DNA from: Deltaproteobacteria bacterium RBG_13_61_14
GTDB taxonomy: Bacteria > RBG-13-61-14
Direction of reading: 5' to 3'
DNA: 27,507 bases
Assembly: GCA_001797815.1 (NCBI GenBank)
Contig: MGQK01000106.1
Span: 1-27,507, forward strand
Below the pieces are notes generated by a model that had not been told where the DNA came from, made no database searches, and was given only the letters and a program-made list of their open reading frames with translations. Below are positions 16,901-24,725 of the stretch, one piece after another. Position numbers and translations under genes: made by a program. The first letter of the stretch is position 1. Each line of letters starts with the position of its first letter.

Positions 16901-18409
16901 GTTGTGAGTGTAACAGTTCAAGCCATACTCTGGCCGCGATTGCCAGCCCCCTCCGTTATTAATGTAAGCTTTGTGTATACCCCCTGACTCTTGGATAATA
17001 TCAGCTAAACCGTCGCCATTGAGGTCAATTATACTCGTTCCTCTGTAATTCGTGCAGTAAGTACTGCTGCAACTAGCGAATATTAAATCGGCTCCCAACG
17101 CCCTTAACGAAAAAGTCCAGGGGGCATTCACGCCTGAGTTTGGGTCCATATGCCAGCCGGTGCCATCTGCTTTATTGAGAAAGACTTCCTGTCTAGGAGG
17201 AGGAGAAAAAAATCCCTCGGAAACGGCTACCACTACATCATTCCAGCCATCGCCATTCACATCGGCTAAAACCGCTCTTCCACTTTGTTTATGGTCGTCA
17301 TCATTAGCAGGAGAGAAGAAAGGGGTAGGCAACATATTGCCAGTTTGTGTGGCAAAGCCTAGGTTGGAAGATTCATTTTGGTTATAGGTAAAGGTGGTAG
17401 CGGGCAAGGATGATCCTCCCGCACTGATTTTAATGGACGAAAGAAATATATCAGCAACGCTAGTCTGGTTATAGGATAGGAGATATATAGTAGCTCCGGT
17501 TTCTTCAGATGAGACTATTATCCGAGCCAAGCGAGAACCGATCACTGCAAGATATCCTGCACGACCTTGAATAATGGTGTCGTTGGGATCGCTGCTATAA
17601 GGAGCGAGTTCGAAATAAATGTGATAATAGGGATCTAGGGGTGAAGAGCCAGAACCGCGCCAACCGGTATAATAAATATCACTAGGCAGAAGAACTCCAC
17701 TAATCTTGTAATCGGTCGAGAGATACGGATAATACTGAACAGCCATATAATTGCCATAGACATCTTGAAGCGCCACCAAATACCATTCAAAGGTAGTTGA
17801 AAAGATTCGAGAAACGGCGGGATCACCAGTGCGTGCATTTTCATTGGATGCAGTATTAGGGTCATCCCCGAAATAATATTGAGTTCCTTGTAGATCTTTT
17901 ACAATCCAACGGTTGTTGACTTCGTCCTTGATAATTTTCATAAAACCCGATTCGAGCTTAAGACGATAGACTTGGCCTGTATATCCATAAACAGTTTCGG
18001 TCGTCAGGGTGGGAACCAATTCAGCGCCGTTGTAAAGAAAGATATCTCTATCGGTATAGGTGGGCGTGCCATATTTAAGACTTCTGCTAATAGTACCAAG
18101 CCCGGTGAGGGACCATCCGCGGCCAACCCAGCTTGCTCCCACCCGGCTGTTATAGACCAAAGCCAGTGAGGGTTGGATACCCCGACGGCCGGCCGGGACA
18201 GAAATTGGATAGCTGTTGCTAAGAGACCCGGTAAAAAGATCACCCACCGATTGAGCAGTTCCTGAACCGATATCGGGAGTCGGAGCTTTGTTAAAGCTGT
18301 TCGGGTCAGTGGTGGGAAATTGAATTTGAGCGATAACCACCTGAGCGAAAGCAAAGCAGATCAATCCCAGCGCTAGACCAAGAAAATTGTTTCGGCTTCC
18401 AGTCGCCAT
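10979..18409 (-). CDS. Sec-exported SpvB/FG-GAP/YD-repeat Rhs toxin with papain-like amidase tip
   Basis: A 2476-aa polymorphic toxin. The ATG at 18409 follows GGAGG at 5 nt. Order: signal peptide (GLALGLICFAFAQVVIA), SpvB-like domain (about 45-300, VPAGRRGIQPSLALVYNS), six FG-GAP-like D-x-N-x-D-G loops (about 380-780), a TcdB-middle-like part, many YD repeats (about 1100-1900), two membrane helices (about 1943-2005), the Rhs core (YYHQDQLGSTR to NNPLGANDPSGH, about 2070-2180), a Gly-rich hydrophobic pair, a Pro-Ala linker and the tip. In the last 139 residues NNCSDAARHVA (Cys about 2340) and GVGHIGIVVPG (His about 2410) fit a papain-fold NlpC/P60- or CHAP-like amidase. Known Rhs proteins form a shell around the tip; here the tip probably cuts peptidoglycan. 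Domains upstream of the tip are firm, the tip call moderate. Confidence 0.85.
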   Translation of the reverse strand: MATGSRNNFLGLALGLICFAFAQVVIAQIQFPTTDPNSFNKAPTPDIGSGTAQSVGDLFTGSLSNSYPISVPAGRRGIQPSLALVYNSRVGASWVGRGWSLTGLGTISRSLKYGTPTYTDRDIFLYNGAELVPTLTTETVYGYTGQVYRLKLESGFMKIIKDEVNNRWIVKDLQGTQYYFGDDPNTASNENARTGDPAVSRIFSTTFEWYLVALQDVYGNYMAVQYYPYLSTDYKISGVLLPSDIYYTGWRGSGSSPLDPYYHIYFELAPYSSDPNDTIIQGRAGYLAVIGSRLARIIVSSEETGATIYLLSYNQTSVADIFLSSIKISAGGSSLPATTFTYNQNESSNLGFATQTGNMLPTPFFSPANDDDHKQSGRAVLADVNGDGWNDVVVAVSEGFFSPPPRQEVFLNKADGTGWHMDPNSGVNAPWTFSLRALGADLIFASCSSTYCTNYRGTSIIDLNGDGLADIIQESGGIHKAYINNGGGWQSRPEYGLNCYTHNLSNQWFSVDMSLKSDTSAATPVRFADLNGDGLTDVIKADNGSVYVFINQGKPFTLPNGVTTIWKWEKDIICQDGLPCYYFSNSVPGEYRYFSQNGAQLLDVNADGLPDLVIGIWRPDSNYEHERKTFLNTGKKFDNLICFPGAPCTENPFTMPIDLVYKGESGQYSDLGVRFLDINGDGYLDILQKQGKIYCVYILPFPSPYCAPPSYQDSYLYLGGPTGWNQDISSGYWDGIPEGYFSVCTYIYICLFEACVVTEAIGCQQGGPILGDINGDALADVFDGDGYYYPNSITGPNVVTYQAAINQSKFSNGLVRSINNGTGGLQTFHYKPSTRDEMPLDRGGACDAITDAPSSFLPYVMSVLDSVSVSFDNDPTTWESEQSLTYCGGYHYSGWNDGLDPYLDPGDHLASEFRGFGLTRSTISYDDPNQGLVQDYRYSDTFFLQERDIWEPLFLGLTAEQRSYDGQGNLLSRSEKAWSDWTFLYGPILDEDILDGDIDIHFIYNSQTDSYLNDGNNTSVHTRSANSYDFDTSSGLQTDLYSVNEGEPAVSGDERYVKTEFANNPTTWQQRIVRTWSTVVPGWDEAASKLTERRYYYDGSSTLGALPDQGVLTRIEALVTDTDPSTPISATPQWENMFEVPNYQADMDQYGNLLHWLDRGVEKFIQFEQDLHMFPLVATNALGHKAYTQYDLRFGKAIYSKGPFLNEGDPTTQSLTDLDAFGRTVRTAVIPYGETQERTTSQTFYHLDTYPTSIETWSYLDDNQFTMAITFYDGAGHALQSKSEGPETLNTYRQTVTDTDYDGLGRVTRSSLPYFLIIPAGFETELTQPTPPDTSWPDTEAFYDVRDRVIKTVLSDGTSVTSDYEALAKTVTGIDGKQTRTETDIYGNLTQSINLHPTDQTQDVITRYFYDGLNNLIHTIGPEGEVSDIEYDSLGRKIWMNDPDMGEWRYEYDDRGNLKCQVDVAGQTGIPGDDIRTCSDFDALNRVVRQYDLKNGLHLPGDTPNDCLEPLASPDPPPGGPGIPAWDQYVDSFYSTIHFSYDTYPADVSYNPGANYNTLGALTAVWNNNSGDPFLQYLYQYDSLGRTASEHFLIESLRWTTSYQYTLSGQLTQLTYPDGSVMNYDYDNTGAVKRVRDAATVYALFGTDTEPGYNSLGQTTQIQYGNGVKDNFIYYDQTESWQKHFRLKTIRTINAQGQEYFRNNFSYLDDQGRLTNNLTEILDPRFGHQHFTYDYLNRLESAYQSAPPTTPDAFRIEGGLLWSGYGTKYYAYNKSGNILSRTFDDPNGSSTDLLTYTYSNNALRPHAVTEIMKNGLPVFSAGYNHNGAMDTKISDIDPASPKAHTYLYDAYDRMVAVLDGTGTRVSDSFYHLGGGRLFEGRIDEHGDVEGSFRVNAYYELKLASNQPVYMVKHVLAGGKAIGDIYESITDWHHTGLGCSSIPDRLTIASAKEITFTLLVLFVPLCLILLLSFRVFSGPGFRRHPLRNSFILLFLVVMIWEFSPAPLLEFSSQNPMHKQVLYQALKKLLTATYGSANIPFSELTKEFFENLKQAKKAGKLFGPRAAKAQVLERDVLYYHQDQLGSTRLITLKDGSVYQYINYLPFGKILDGLILSVFVLPFFAQSKRRYTGQEEDKSSGLMFYQSRFYDPEIARFIQPDSALAGNRYSYVANNPLGANDPSGHFLFQVIGAITGAIIGGIIGAIFPQIFGQKDRWKGALIGAGIGMSVGLAIGRVMEPAYAFSKRNQADQQAAKDTNPAPKEDTSQPSPAEGDIDFEIGVEEQIPLDWAVDLTAPAPVQAPAPVAAPALAPVPAPGPQLNQSATNIRNAIEVSEPLPINNCSDAARHVANLAQIPQRNDLSGTSNDIHDIVSAPNSRWRQLRNGAEAQQHANNGNFVLAIFRNFDPNGVGHIGIVVPGFDLNSLPRSGHYPQHYPAGGNPVIYSQSTNVLGINSTRPNINYASWHFGRHAPQYFTPR

Positions 18410-18424
18410 GTTTTCCTCCAAGCC

Positions 18425-21400
18425 TTACTCTTGTCCGAATCCAAAACAGTCGGCCCTTTCTAGATATTGAGGCGGTATGCCCTGGCCAAAAATAAATGGA
18501 TCGGTCGGATTAGGATCTACATAATCCGAATCTCCATCACCATCCGTATCAACTACATGCGGATTGGAACCGAGCTGATATTCCAGAAGATTAATCAAGC
18601 CATCATTATCAAAATCTGCATTGGCATCAAGCGCCTCACAAGGATTTAAGCCGTATATTACTTCCCATCCATCTGGAATACCATCATTATCCGAATCAGC
18701 ATTCGTAGGGCTGAGACAGGGATAAAGCGAGGAAGGAAGATCGAGTCCATCAATGATTCCATCATCATCAGTATCTGAATCCCATGGAAGGGTAAGCCAT
18801 GTTATTACTTCGCTATAATCAGTTAATCCATCGCTGTCAGTATCCGCTCTCAGGGGATCAGTAAAAAAAGTCAACACCTCTGCTCCATCCGTCAAACCAT
18901 CACCGTCCGTGTCGCCCTTGGAAGGATCGGTGCCATTCTCAAATTCTTGGAGATTGTTTAAACCGTCCCCATCGGAATCATCCAGAGCATCCAGGGGATT
19001 ACAGGGTTGAAAACCTTGAAGGACTTCCCACCCATCCGGCATTAGATCATTGTCGGTGTCGGGATTGGTGGGATTCATGCAATTGCTGAGTTGCTCGTCG
19101 AGGTTAATCAGGCCGTCGCGGTCCGGGTCGCCGTTGGGGCCGTTGTCAATATCCCCGTCGGGTGTGTTGCCGTCGTCTAAAGGGTCCAGGCCATAAGTAG
19201 TTTCCCAGGCGTTGGCAAGTCCGTCATTATCATAATCGTCATCTTTATCGTAATGGATTGCAATTTCATCAAAGCCGAGATAATTTTCGCCAGAATACGC
19301 CTTGGCCCGCAAGCGGAAATGGAAGCGGTCCGGAAGAAGACATGCTCTCATGTCGTTAAGGCCCATGTTTTCGCATTTTTTTTTGTTGTCGCCGGTAAAA
19401 ATCAGATCGCCCAACTCCTGCATGGTAATGGAAAAGAACGGAAGGGTTTCTGAATTTACGGTGAAGAGTTTGTTTTCCATCACTGCCCGGTCGCCGTCGC
19501 GGTTAATGTCCAGATCATTAACAGCATTAGACTGCCGGACAATCTCATATGTCCAATGAACTTCCCAGTGATAAACGAGTCCACCCTCAGCGGTCCAACC
19601 GGCGACTCGCTCCGGCTTGATAAACATCCAGGAGTAACTACCGTCTTTATTGAGACGAAGATAGGTGAGGTTTGTCTCCGAATCATCTATCCGGAATGGA
19701 ACAGGTATGCAGCCCTCACAAAACAAGCCGAGGAAAGTCACTCGTTGTAATCCTCGGGTGTAAGTTCCAGAGCCGACATCGGTCTCCTCACGCCGATCAA
19801 CATACAGCCAGCCCAATTTATCAATGAAGAAAACATGCTGATAATTCTTACCGTCCTTCTGACCGACAAGGAGTTGCGGTCGATATCCCACTAGAAACGT
19901 AGCATTATAAATTAACAACCTAGTTACTTTGCCAGTGGGAGTTAATAAATTGAGAGAGGGCCCATCTATCCACGCCAAGTAGTTGCCCGTCTCATCGGTG
20001 GAAAGGTTGGGGAGCCCGGTCATTAAGTTGGCTTTTACCCGGTTACCATCCTGGACAATGGAGGTAGCGTAAGACAATTCCTGATAGGTGGTTGGAAAAG
20101 GATCTAGGTCAATTTTATATGTTTGATAAAATTCGCTGGGATTAAGGCCATTGATGTTCGCATTGGAAATGAAATACAGCACGTTGCCGTCACCACTGAG
20201 AACCGGAGGATAAATATCGTCATATGTGCTAATTAACCAGGGTGGCATCTCTCTGGGAGAAGCTTCCCGTCCGTCCCATACATGAAGAGACCAAAGAGGT
20301 CGAAAATACAAAAGGTACGCTACTCTCCTGCCATCATCGCTGATACTGGGAGGGCCAGCATTAGCCAAATACATATAATCGTTACCAGTATCCGAAACTT
20401 GGGTCAGGGTATTATTGGAGAAATCCCGCAAGTAGACAAAGAAATCTGGTCCGCTCCAATAAACTACCTGGTCTCCGGAACCGCTCAATGAGGGACTTCG
20501 AACATCACCTTCAAGGGTCGTTAAGGATAAGTTATATGCCGGCGTCAGCGAGACACTCGGGTTTTTTAGTCCCAAGCCTGGCTCCGGATCATTTATTTTG
20601 TTCTCCCAGTAATCCATGGTCACTTCGATCCTGTCAATGGCCTGGGTATTCTCGCCTTGGATGATAACCGAGCTAAGATCCGTGGCATCGGTCAAGACCG
20701 TATCGTAAGCCGGGCCAGTGATGCGGACCGGAGCGGTCTTGAAGCGGATCGTTTTGGGATAGGAAGGAACGTCAAAACACTGCCCTGGGGCAAAAACCTC
20801 CCGCTTGATGCCGGTTCCATAATACTCTTCGAAACTGGAGCAGGAGCTTTGGGCGAAGTGGAGGTGGTTTCCGCTCAGGTCCATGATGGGAATACGGCGC
20901 ATCAGGGCGTAGTCATCAGGATATTCCAAAAAGCCGGTCAGTGAATCATACACATGGCTTTGATAATCAGCAGGCTCGGGGTAAAGATACATTTCAAAGG
21001 TTACTGCCGGAGGCAATCCTTTCGGGAAAAACAGCCCAAAATCTTTCCCCTCCCGGGAGTATCCCTTGTGAGGAGGGACCTCCGGATGAAAACCCGGTGG
21101 ATAAACCTTCGGGTCTGGAAAATTCCCTGAACTGGAAACGTAGGAAAGATTGATGATGGTCTCGGAAAGCTTTACCCGAATTGGATAATGTGGAGGAAAA
21201 GGATACGGAAGTTGATCTTTGTAAACCGGGGGCCAGACATCGGGTGGGCTCAGAGGGATACCTGTGTCCAGGGCCGGAAATATATAAACTGCTTGCGGAA
21301 CCTCGGTATCCTTGGTGCCGTCCGCGACCAGAAACTGAATTACTTCGGTTCCGTTGGAGACATTGCCTTGCTCGTCCATCAGCGGTCCATCCACCCTGTT

Positions 21401-21943
21401 TTTCAGAATGAGCTCATAAAGGATCAAGGCCGGCTCGCTCTGGCCAATAGGCCACTGCCATAACGAGTCGGGCCTTAAAATGATCGTGACGCGGTCGTAA
21501 TAGGGAGGGGCACAATATTCAGGAGCCATCCGTCCAGTGGTGGCCCATTCGAAACGATCGAAGTAGGACCCCTCAAAATCTACTTGTTCCCATTGAGAAT
21601 TATCCATGCACTTGGATAAATCTCCAGAGGTGATATTTTTACTCAGGAGGCATGATTTCAGGTCGGTGATCGAGGCATTGCGCCGGAGCTCGAAGTCGGA
21701 GGGGAAAAGGCTGTCTTGGTATATGCACCGATTGAAAAAGAAAATCAGGCGGCTGGATCGGGTGACGTCGTTTTTATCAATGACAGTGCGGTTGTGGACG
21801 TTCAATATTTTGGGGATATCAACCAAGTAGTAAGTCGGGGCGGTGCCGTCCACAAAAGTGTTTTCTATGTGAGGGGGACAGCCGGCCAGGAAAGCTGCAA
21901 CAAGAACGGAAAAACAGATTATTTTGGGAGTATGGTTTTTCAT
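18425..21943 (-). CDS. Large lipoprotein with propeller and TSP3-type calcium repeats
   Basis: An 1172-aa surface lipoprotein. The ATG at 21943 was chosen because it opens KIICFSVLVAAFLAGC, a textbook lipobox with Cys22, and GAGG lies about 8 nt upstream. An N-terminal Ig-like (Big_5-type) region is possible near 40-100. Residues about 475-765 look like a TolB/WD40-type beta-propeller (SGSGDQVVYWS, SISDDGRRVAYL, LSGDGNVLYFIS). From about 898 to 1150 there are eight or so thrombospondin type 3 D-x-D-x-D-G calcium loops (DTDGDGLTDGAEV and the like). It lies 13 nt after the upstream gene and 15 nt before the Rhs start, so it is in the same operon. It probably works with the Rhs protein at the outer surface, as scaffold or attachment protein. 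Domain calls are good; the role is inferred. Confidence 0.75.
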   Translation of the reverse strand: MKNHTPKIICFSVLVAAFLAGCPPHIENTFVDGTAPTYYLVDIPKILNVHNRTVIDKNDVTRSSRLIFFFNRCIYQDSLFPSDFELRRNASITDLKSCLLSKNITSGDLSKCMDNSQWEQVDFEGSYFDRFEWATTGRMAPEYCAPPYYDRVTIILRPDSLWQWPIGQSEPALILYELILKNRVDGPLMDEQGNVSNGTEVIQFLVADGTKDTEVPQAVYIFPALDTGIPLSPPDVWPPVYKDQLPYPFPPHYPIRVKLSETIINLSYVSSSGNFPDPKVYPPGFHPEVPPHKGYSREGKDFGLFFPKGLPPAVTFEMYLYPEPADYQSHVYDSLTGFLEYPDDYALMRRIPIMDLSGNHLHFAQSSCSSFEEYYGTGIKREVFAPGQCFDVPSYPKTIRFKTAPVRITGPAYDTVLTDATDLSSVIIQGENTQAIDRIEVTMDYWENKINDPEPGLGLKNPSVSLTPAYNLSLTTLEGDVRSPSLSGSGDQVVYWSGPDFFVYLRDFSNNTLTQVSDTGNDYMYLANAGPPSISDDGRRVAYLLYFRPLWSLHVWDGREASPREMPPWLISTYDDIYPPVLSGDGNVLYFISNANINGLNPSEFYQTYKIDLDPFPTTYQELSYATSIVQDGNRVKANLMTGLPNLSTDETGNYLAWIDGPSLNLLTPTGKVTRLLIYNATFLVGYRPQLLVGQKDGKNYQHVFFIDKLGWLYVDRREETDVGSGTYTRGLQRVTFLGLFCEGCIPVPFRIDDSETNLTYLRLNKDGSYSWMFIKPERVAGWTAEGGLVYHWEVHWTYEIVRQSNAVNDLDINRDGDRAVMENKLFTVNSETLPFFSITMQELGDLIFTGDNKKKCENMGLNDMRACLLPDRFHFRLRAKAYSGENYLGFDEIAIHYDKDDDYDNDGLANAWETTYGLDPLDDGNTPDGDIDNGPNGDPDRDGLINLDEQLSNCMNPTNPDTDNDLMPDGWEVLQGFQPCNPLDALDDSDGDGLNNLQEFENGTDPSKGDTDGDGLTDGAEVLTFFTDPLRADTDSDGLTDYSEVITWLTLPWDSDTDDDGIIDGLDLPSSLYPCLSPTNADSDNDGIPDGWEVIYGLNPCEALDANADFDNDGLINLLEYQLGSNPHVVDTDGDGDSDYVDPNPTDPFIFGQGIPPQYLERADCFGFGQE

Positions 21944-21957
21944 GAGCAAACCTCGTC

Positions 21958-22932
21958 TTAGGGATTGCACTTGAAATCCTCCAGCTTGATTGACGGGTTA
22001 AAGATAAAAACATGATCTTTGACCCATCGGTAAAGTTCGTCGGAGAGACAATTTATCGAAGCCGATGGCATGCGTGAAGGGGTTAGCGATCCTTGAGCAA
22101 AGCTTAGCTCAGATATCCCAAAAGTCTCATAAGCTCCGTTGGTCAGGATAACTAAAGCACGGTAGGCGCTGGCATGGACCAAGGGCGATGAGTCCGTTAG
22201 GTAAGCATATTCCAAGGCCGCCATGACCGAGGGCAAAGGGTTGCGATAATCAATTAGGGCTGAGGCTGCTCCAGCCCTTAGCGCATCCAAAGGATCGCCG
22301 ACCAGGGCGCTCATGACTGCATCCAAGGCAGGCTCTCCCGCTGGCAATCCCTGCTCGCGGGCAATGGCGACCAGCGCCGCAACCGACAAGCCTCGGGTAT
22401 AACAATCATAGCGGGAAGGATTGTTAAGGAGCTGATTGAGGGGCTCCACCATCTCCAACACCGCTGGATTATTTGCCAACTTCTTGATCGAAACGATGGC
22501 ATCCCGGACCTCATCAATATCCGCAAATGTGTCAATAAGGAAGGCACGCGAAGCTTTCATCACCGCGTCATAGGCGTTCTTGCCTTGGGGCAATCCCAAA
22601 GCCTGAGCGATGGCAATAAGTGCCTGAACTGCAAGCCTTCTTGTCAGGTAATCTCGGAAATTGTCGTTCATTATATTTTCAAGGGGATAAATGGCGGATT
22701 TGATATTAGGGCAAGAAGCCTGATTTCGAAGTTTATTAATAGAGGTCCGTACCTCATCTATGTTCTCATTCGCCAAGCCAGCGATAGCGATCTGCACAAG
22801 CTGCTGGCAATTCGGACCGGGAGGATTCCCTTGTCCCTGGCCGACAGGGAGGCTTTCCGGAGGAGTTCCATGGGCAAACGAAGCCATAACCAATAAAACT
22901 CCTGCCGTAACTACCATCCATGATCTTTTCAT
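21958..22932 (-). CDS. Secreted helical-repeat (HEAT-like) protein
   Basis: First gene of the Rhs operon, 324 aa. The ATG at 22932 was chosen because it opens a signal peptide (MKRSWMVVTAGVLLVMASFAHG) and has GAGGAG 7 nt upstream; the longer frame to 23034 runs through the leader hairpin. The mature protein is made of repeated helix pairs such as RRLAVQALIAIAQALGLPQG and RGLSVAALVAIAREQGLPAG, and LRAGAASALIDYRNP, so it is HEAT/armadillo-like. Four or more cysteines could form disulfides in the periplasm. It precedes the lipoprotein gene by 13 nt. It may be a periplasmic partner for export or anchoring of the Rhs protein. The repeat character is visible; the family name and role are not certain. 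Confidence 0.7.
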   Translation of the reverse strand: MKRSWMVVTAGVLLVMASFAHGTPPESLPVGQGQGNPPGPNCQQLVQIAIAGLANENIDEVRTSINKLRNQASCPNIKSAIYPLENIMNDNFRDYLTRRLAVQALIAIAQALGLPQGKNAYDAVMKASRAFLIDTFADIDEVRDAIVSIKKLANNPAVLEMVEPLNQLLNNPSRYDCYTRGLSVAALVAIAREQGLPAGEPALDAVMSALVGDPLDALRAGAASALIDYRNPLPSVMAALEYAYLTDSSPLVHASAYRALVILTNGAYETFGISELSFAQGSLTPSRMPSASINCLSDELYRWVKDHVFIFNPSIKLEDFKCNP

Positions 22933-23136
22933 CTCTAGTCTCCTCATACAAAAAATCCCCGGCAAGGTAAACCTACCTCCCAGGGATCTTCCAAGAAGCT
23001 CCTCGTGCCAAACTCGATTAAGAAGTGCAAACACTCACGCCTCACTTCGGCTGGCTTTTGTCTTCAACTCCAGGCTTGAGGGCCTGATAAAGGAACTATC
23101 TATATGGCACAGTTATTGAGATTTTGATTCAGAATG
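22933..23136 (-). promoter_or_regulatory. Structured leader with a terminator-like hairpin before the Rhs operon
   Basis: About 200 nt of untranslated RNA precede the first gene. Its last part holds a strong hairpin (22955-22987; ATCCC paired with GGGAT, then GG/CC and AGGT/ACCT) followed by six T (22950-22955), only 17 nt before the start codon and upstream of the ribosome site. This is the layout of an attenuator or riboswitch. I do not recognise a riboswitch class. Confidence 0.45.
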
Positions 23137-23142
23137 CACCAT

Positions 23143-23171
23143 TCCATAGCAAATTCCTTGAAGCTTGTCAA
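23143..23171 (-). promoter_or_regulatory. Sigma70-like promoter of the Rhs operon
   Basis: On the minus strand TTGACA (23166-23171) is a perfect -35, then a 17-bp spacer, then TATGGA (23143-23148) with an extended TGC just before it. The transcript would start near 23136, about 200 nt before the first start codon. Confidence 0.6.
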
Positions 23172-23527
23172 GAAAAATATTATTAGCGCAAATTTGTCTC
23201 TAAAATCAGCAGGTTAGTCCAGGTATTTTATAGAGATTGGGGTAGCGTTTAGCTGTATTTTCCTCCGCTAAACCCTGAGCTCACACCTCTCCCCTGCTAC
23301 TGCCGCCAATTCAAAAACTCAAATTTACGAAGGATTATCACCCAACCTCAAGGTGTAAGAACTGCACGTGACATTGGTAAATCTTGGAGCCACCCAAATG
23401 TAGACCGTGCCGCTATCGTTTCCCGCGCAGAGGGGCATCCTGGAGAGTCTAGGGATATCTTTTAGGTTGGCTTGAGAGCGATTACAGAAACAGTTGTCTG
23501 AGCTTTTCTTTATCGCGCCCTGCCAGC
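23172..23527. other. Gene-free interval between the two minus-strand operons
   Basis: No gene is supported here. A small inverted repeat (GTTTAGC at 23247-23253 with GCTAAAC at 23267-23273) has no T tract. The interval separates the terminator of the conjugation operon from the Rhs promoter. Confidence 0.5.
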
Positions 23528-23553
23528 TAAAAAGAGGGCCTTTTCAGCCCTCC
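23528..23553 (-). terminator. Intrinsic terminator of the E2/JAB/E1 operon
   Basis: Read on the minus strand, GAGGGC and GCCCTC form a stem with a TGAAAAG loop, followed at once by TTTTT. It lies about 15 nt after the last gene of the operon. Confidence 0.8.
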
Positions 23554-23568
23554 TTTTGGGGATCACGC

Positions 23569-24222
23569 TCAAGGACTGAGGAAGGATTCCACGGTTTTGT
23601 AGAGCATGTCGGTGAAGGAAAACTCCTGGGTGGGGGGAGAGAGCTTAATGAGGAAGCTGCCCTTGTCCTGGGCCAGAATCGGGTCCTGTGACAAGAGCGT
23701 AAAGACGAAACGGGACCTGGGCTCGACGGTGTAGATTTTGAGGAAGTTCTCCCTCGTGTCCCACACGACTTTGGCCCGATCCAGGCTGGTCAAGACCTGG
23801 TGGAACTTGGGCAACGGGAAGAAGAAGGAGCCCTTCCCGTTTTGAAGGCCGAGGAACGGGGCGGGATGAAGCTGGGTGAACTGGCAGAGGCTGGCATGGG
23901 AGAGTTCAATTCCGCGGGAACCGTGCCTGGCCTCCCGAGCAATCGTCACGGCGATGGCTTCGGCCTGCCGGAGTTTATCGCGGAATTTCTCCTCGGCTTT
24001 GGCCTTCAGGCAGCTTTCCAGATAGGGCGTAACGATTGCGAGCTTCTCTTCCGCTTTCGCCCGCTCCCACTTTTTGCGGTTCTCTGGACTGACCTGAAGC
24101 TTGACCAGCGCTTCCTCATCCACCTCCTCCAAAAAGTTCCCGATCACCTCCGGCCCCAGGCTCCCCTCCATCACCCGGGCGAATTTCTTCAGCCGGTTGT
24201 ATTCGCGCAATAGCTTCCTCAC
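23569..24222 (-). CDS. Unknown protein, 217 aa, last gene of the conjugation operon
   Basis: Not recognised. The GTG at 24222 is preferred because it is preceded by GGAGGTGAAAGCC, the same ribosome-site context as the 42-aa gene; the upstream TTG at 24237 lies before that site. The N-terminal half (to about residue 105) is charged and helical, with stretches such as NRKKWERAKAEEKLA and EEKFRDKLRQAEAIA, probably a coiled coil. The C-terminal half is mixed alpha/beta (GKGSFFFPLPKFHQVL, RSRFVFTLLSQDP). It follows the previous stop by 5 nt and is followed by the operon terminator. It may be an adaptor or target of the conjugation enzymes; this is only context. Confidence 0.65.
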   Translation of the reverse strand: MRKLLREYNRLKKFARVMEGSLGPEVIGNFLEEVDEEALVKLQVSPENRKKWERAKAEEKLAIVTPYLESCLKAKAEEKFRDKLRQAEAIAVTIAREARHGSRGIELSHASLCQFTQLHPAPFLGLQNGKGSFFFPLPKFHQVLTSLDRAKVVWDTRENFLKIYTVEPRSRFVFTLLSQDPILAQDKGSFLIKLSPPTQEFSFTDMLYKTVESFLSP

Positions 24223-24227
24223 GGCTT

Positions 24228-24656
24228 TCACCTCCAATCCTTCTCCCAGGGCCGGTCGAAGTAATAGTCGTATTCCTCGGGACTCAGGCCCTGGTGCATC
24301 TGCTCATACCAACCGGAAACTTCCCGCGCCACTTCTTTCCGGTCGCCCCAGTTAAGCTCAAAGGCATTGACCCACTTCTCAAAGACCTTCTGCCCCTTGT
24401 AGAAGACCACGATCCCGCTGGCCTCAGGGTATTGGGGATAGACCCGGATGATCGGGTTCTCGTCGAAAAATCCCTCTTCCTTGAGCGCCAGCACTACGAT
24501 TTCGATCATCTCCCTGAGCCGCGCTCCCCATTTTTCCAGACACGCCACCAGTTTTTGAGGCTCGCCTGGATACCAGATGGGCTCCAACGGCGGCCAATTT
24601 TCAAAAATCCTTTCCAGCTCGACCAGGGCCCGAGCCAGGAAATTCTCCTTGGTCAT
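24228..24656 (-). CDS. Unknown protein, 142 aa, in the conjugation operon
   Basis: Not recognised. The ATG at 24656 follows GGAGG by 5 nt; a GTG six bases earlier is less likely because it would overlap the ribosome site. The protein is rich in Trp, Glu and aromatic residues. It starts with helices (ENFLARALVELERIFENW), continues with a strand region (NPIIRVYPQYPEASGIVVFYKG) and ends in an acidic aromatic tail (EEYDYYFDRPWEKDWR). There is no signal peptide and no C-terminal Gly-Gly. It sits between the 42-aa gene and the 217-aa gene, 5 nt from the latter, so it is co-expressed with the E2/JAB/E1 set. A compact alpha/beta fold, possibly a modified ubiquitin-like protein or substrate, cannot be excluded. 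Confidence 0.65.
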   Translation of the reverse strand: MTKENFLARALVELERIFENWPPLEPIWYPGEPQKLVACLEKWGARLREMIEIVVLALKEEGFFDENPIIRVYPQYPEASGIVVFYKGQKVFEKWVNAFELNWGDRKEVAREVSGWYEQMHQGLSPEEYDYYFDRPWEKDWR

Positions 24657-24725
24657 TTTCACCTCCGATAGAAAAGAGCGGGGGCCGACGGCCAGCCCCC
24701 ACTCCGGGTTAGGTCCATTCGGGAA

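Noticed and set aside
22933-23136. Cyclic-di-GMP (GEMM) riboswitch in the Rhs leader
   Set aside because: The conserved GEMM core segments are not present, so only an unclassified leader is reported.
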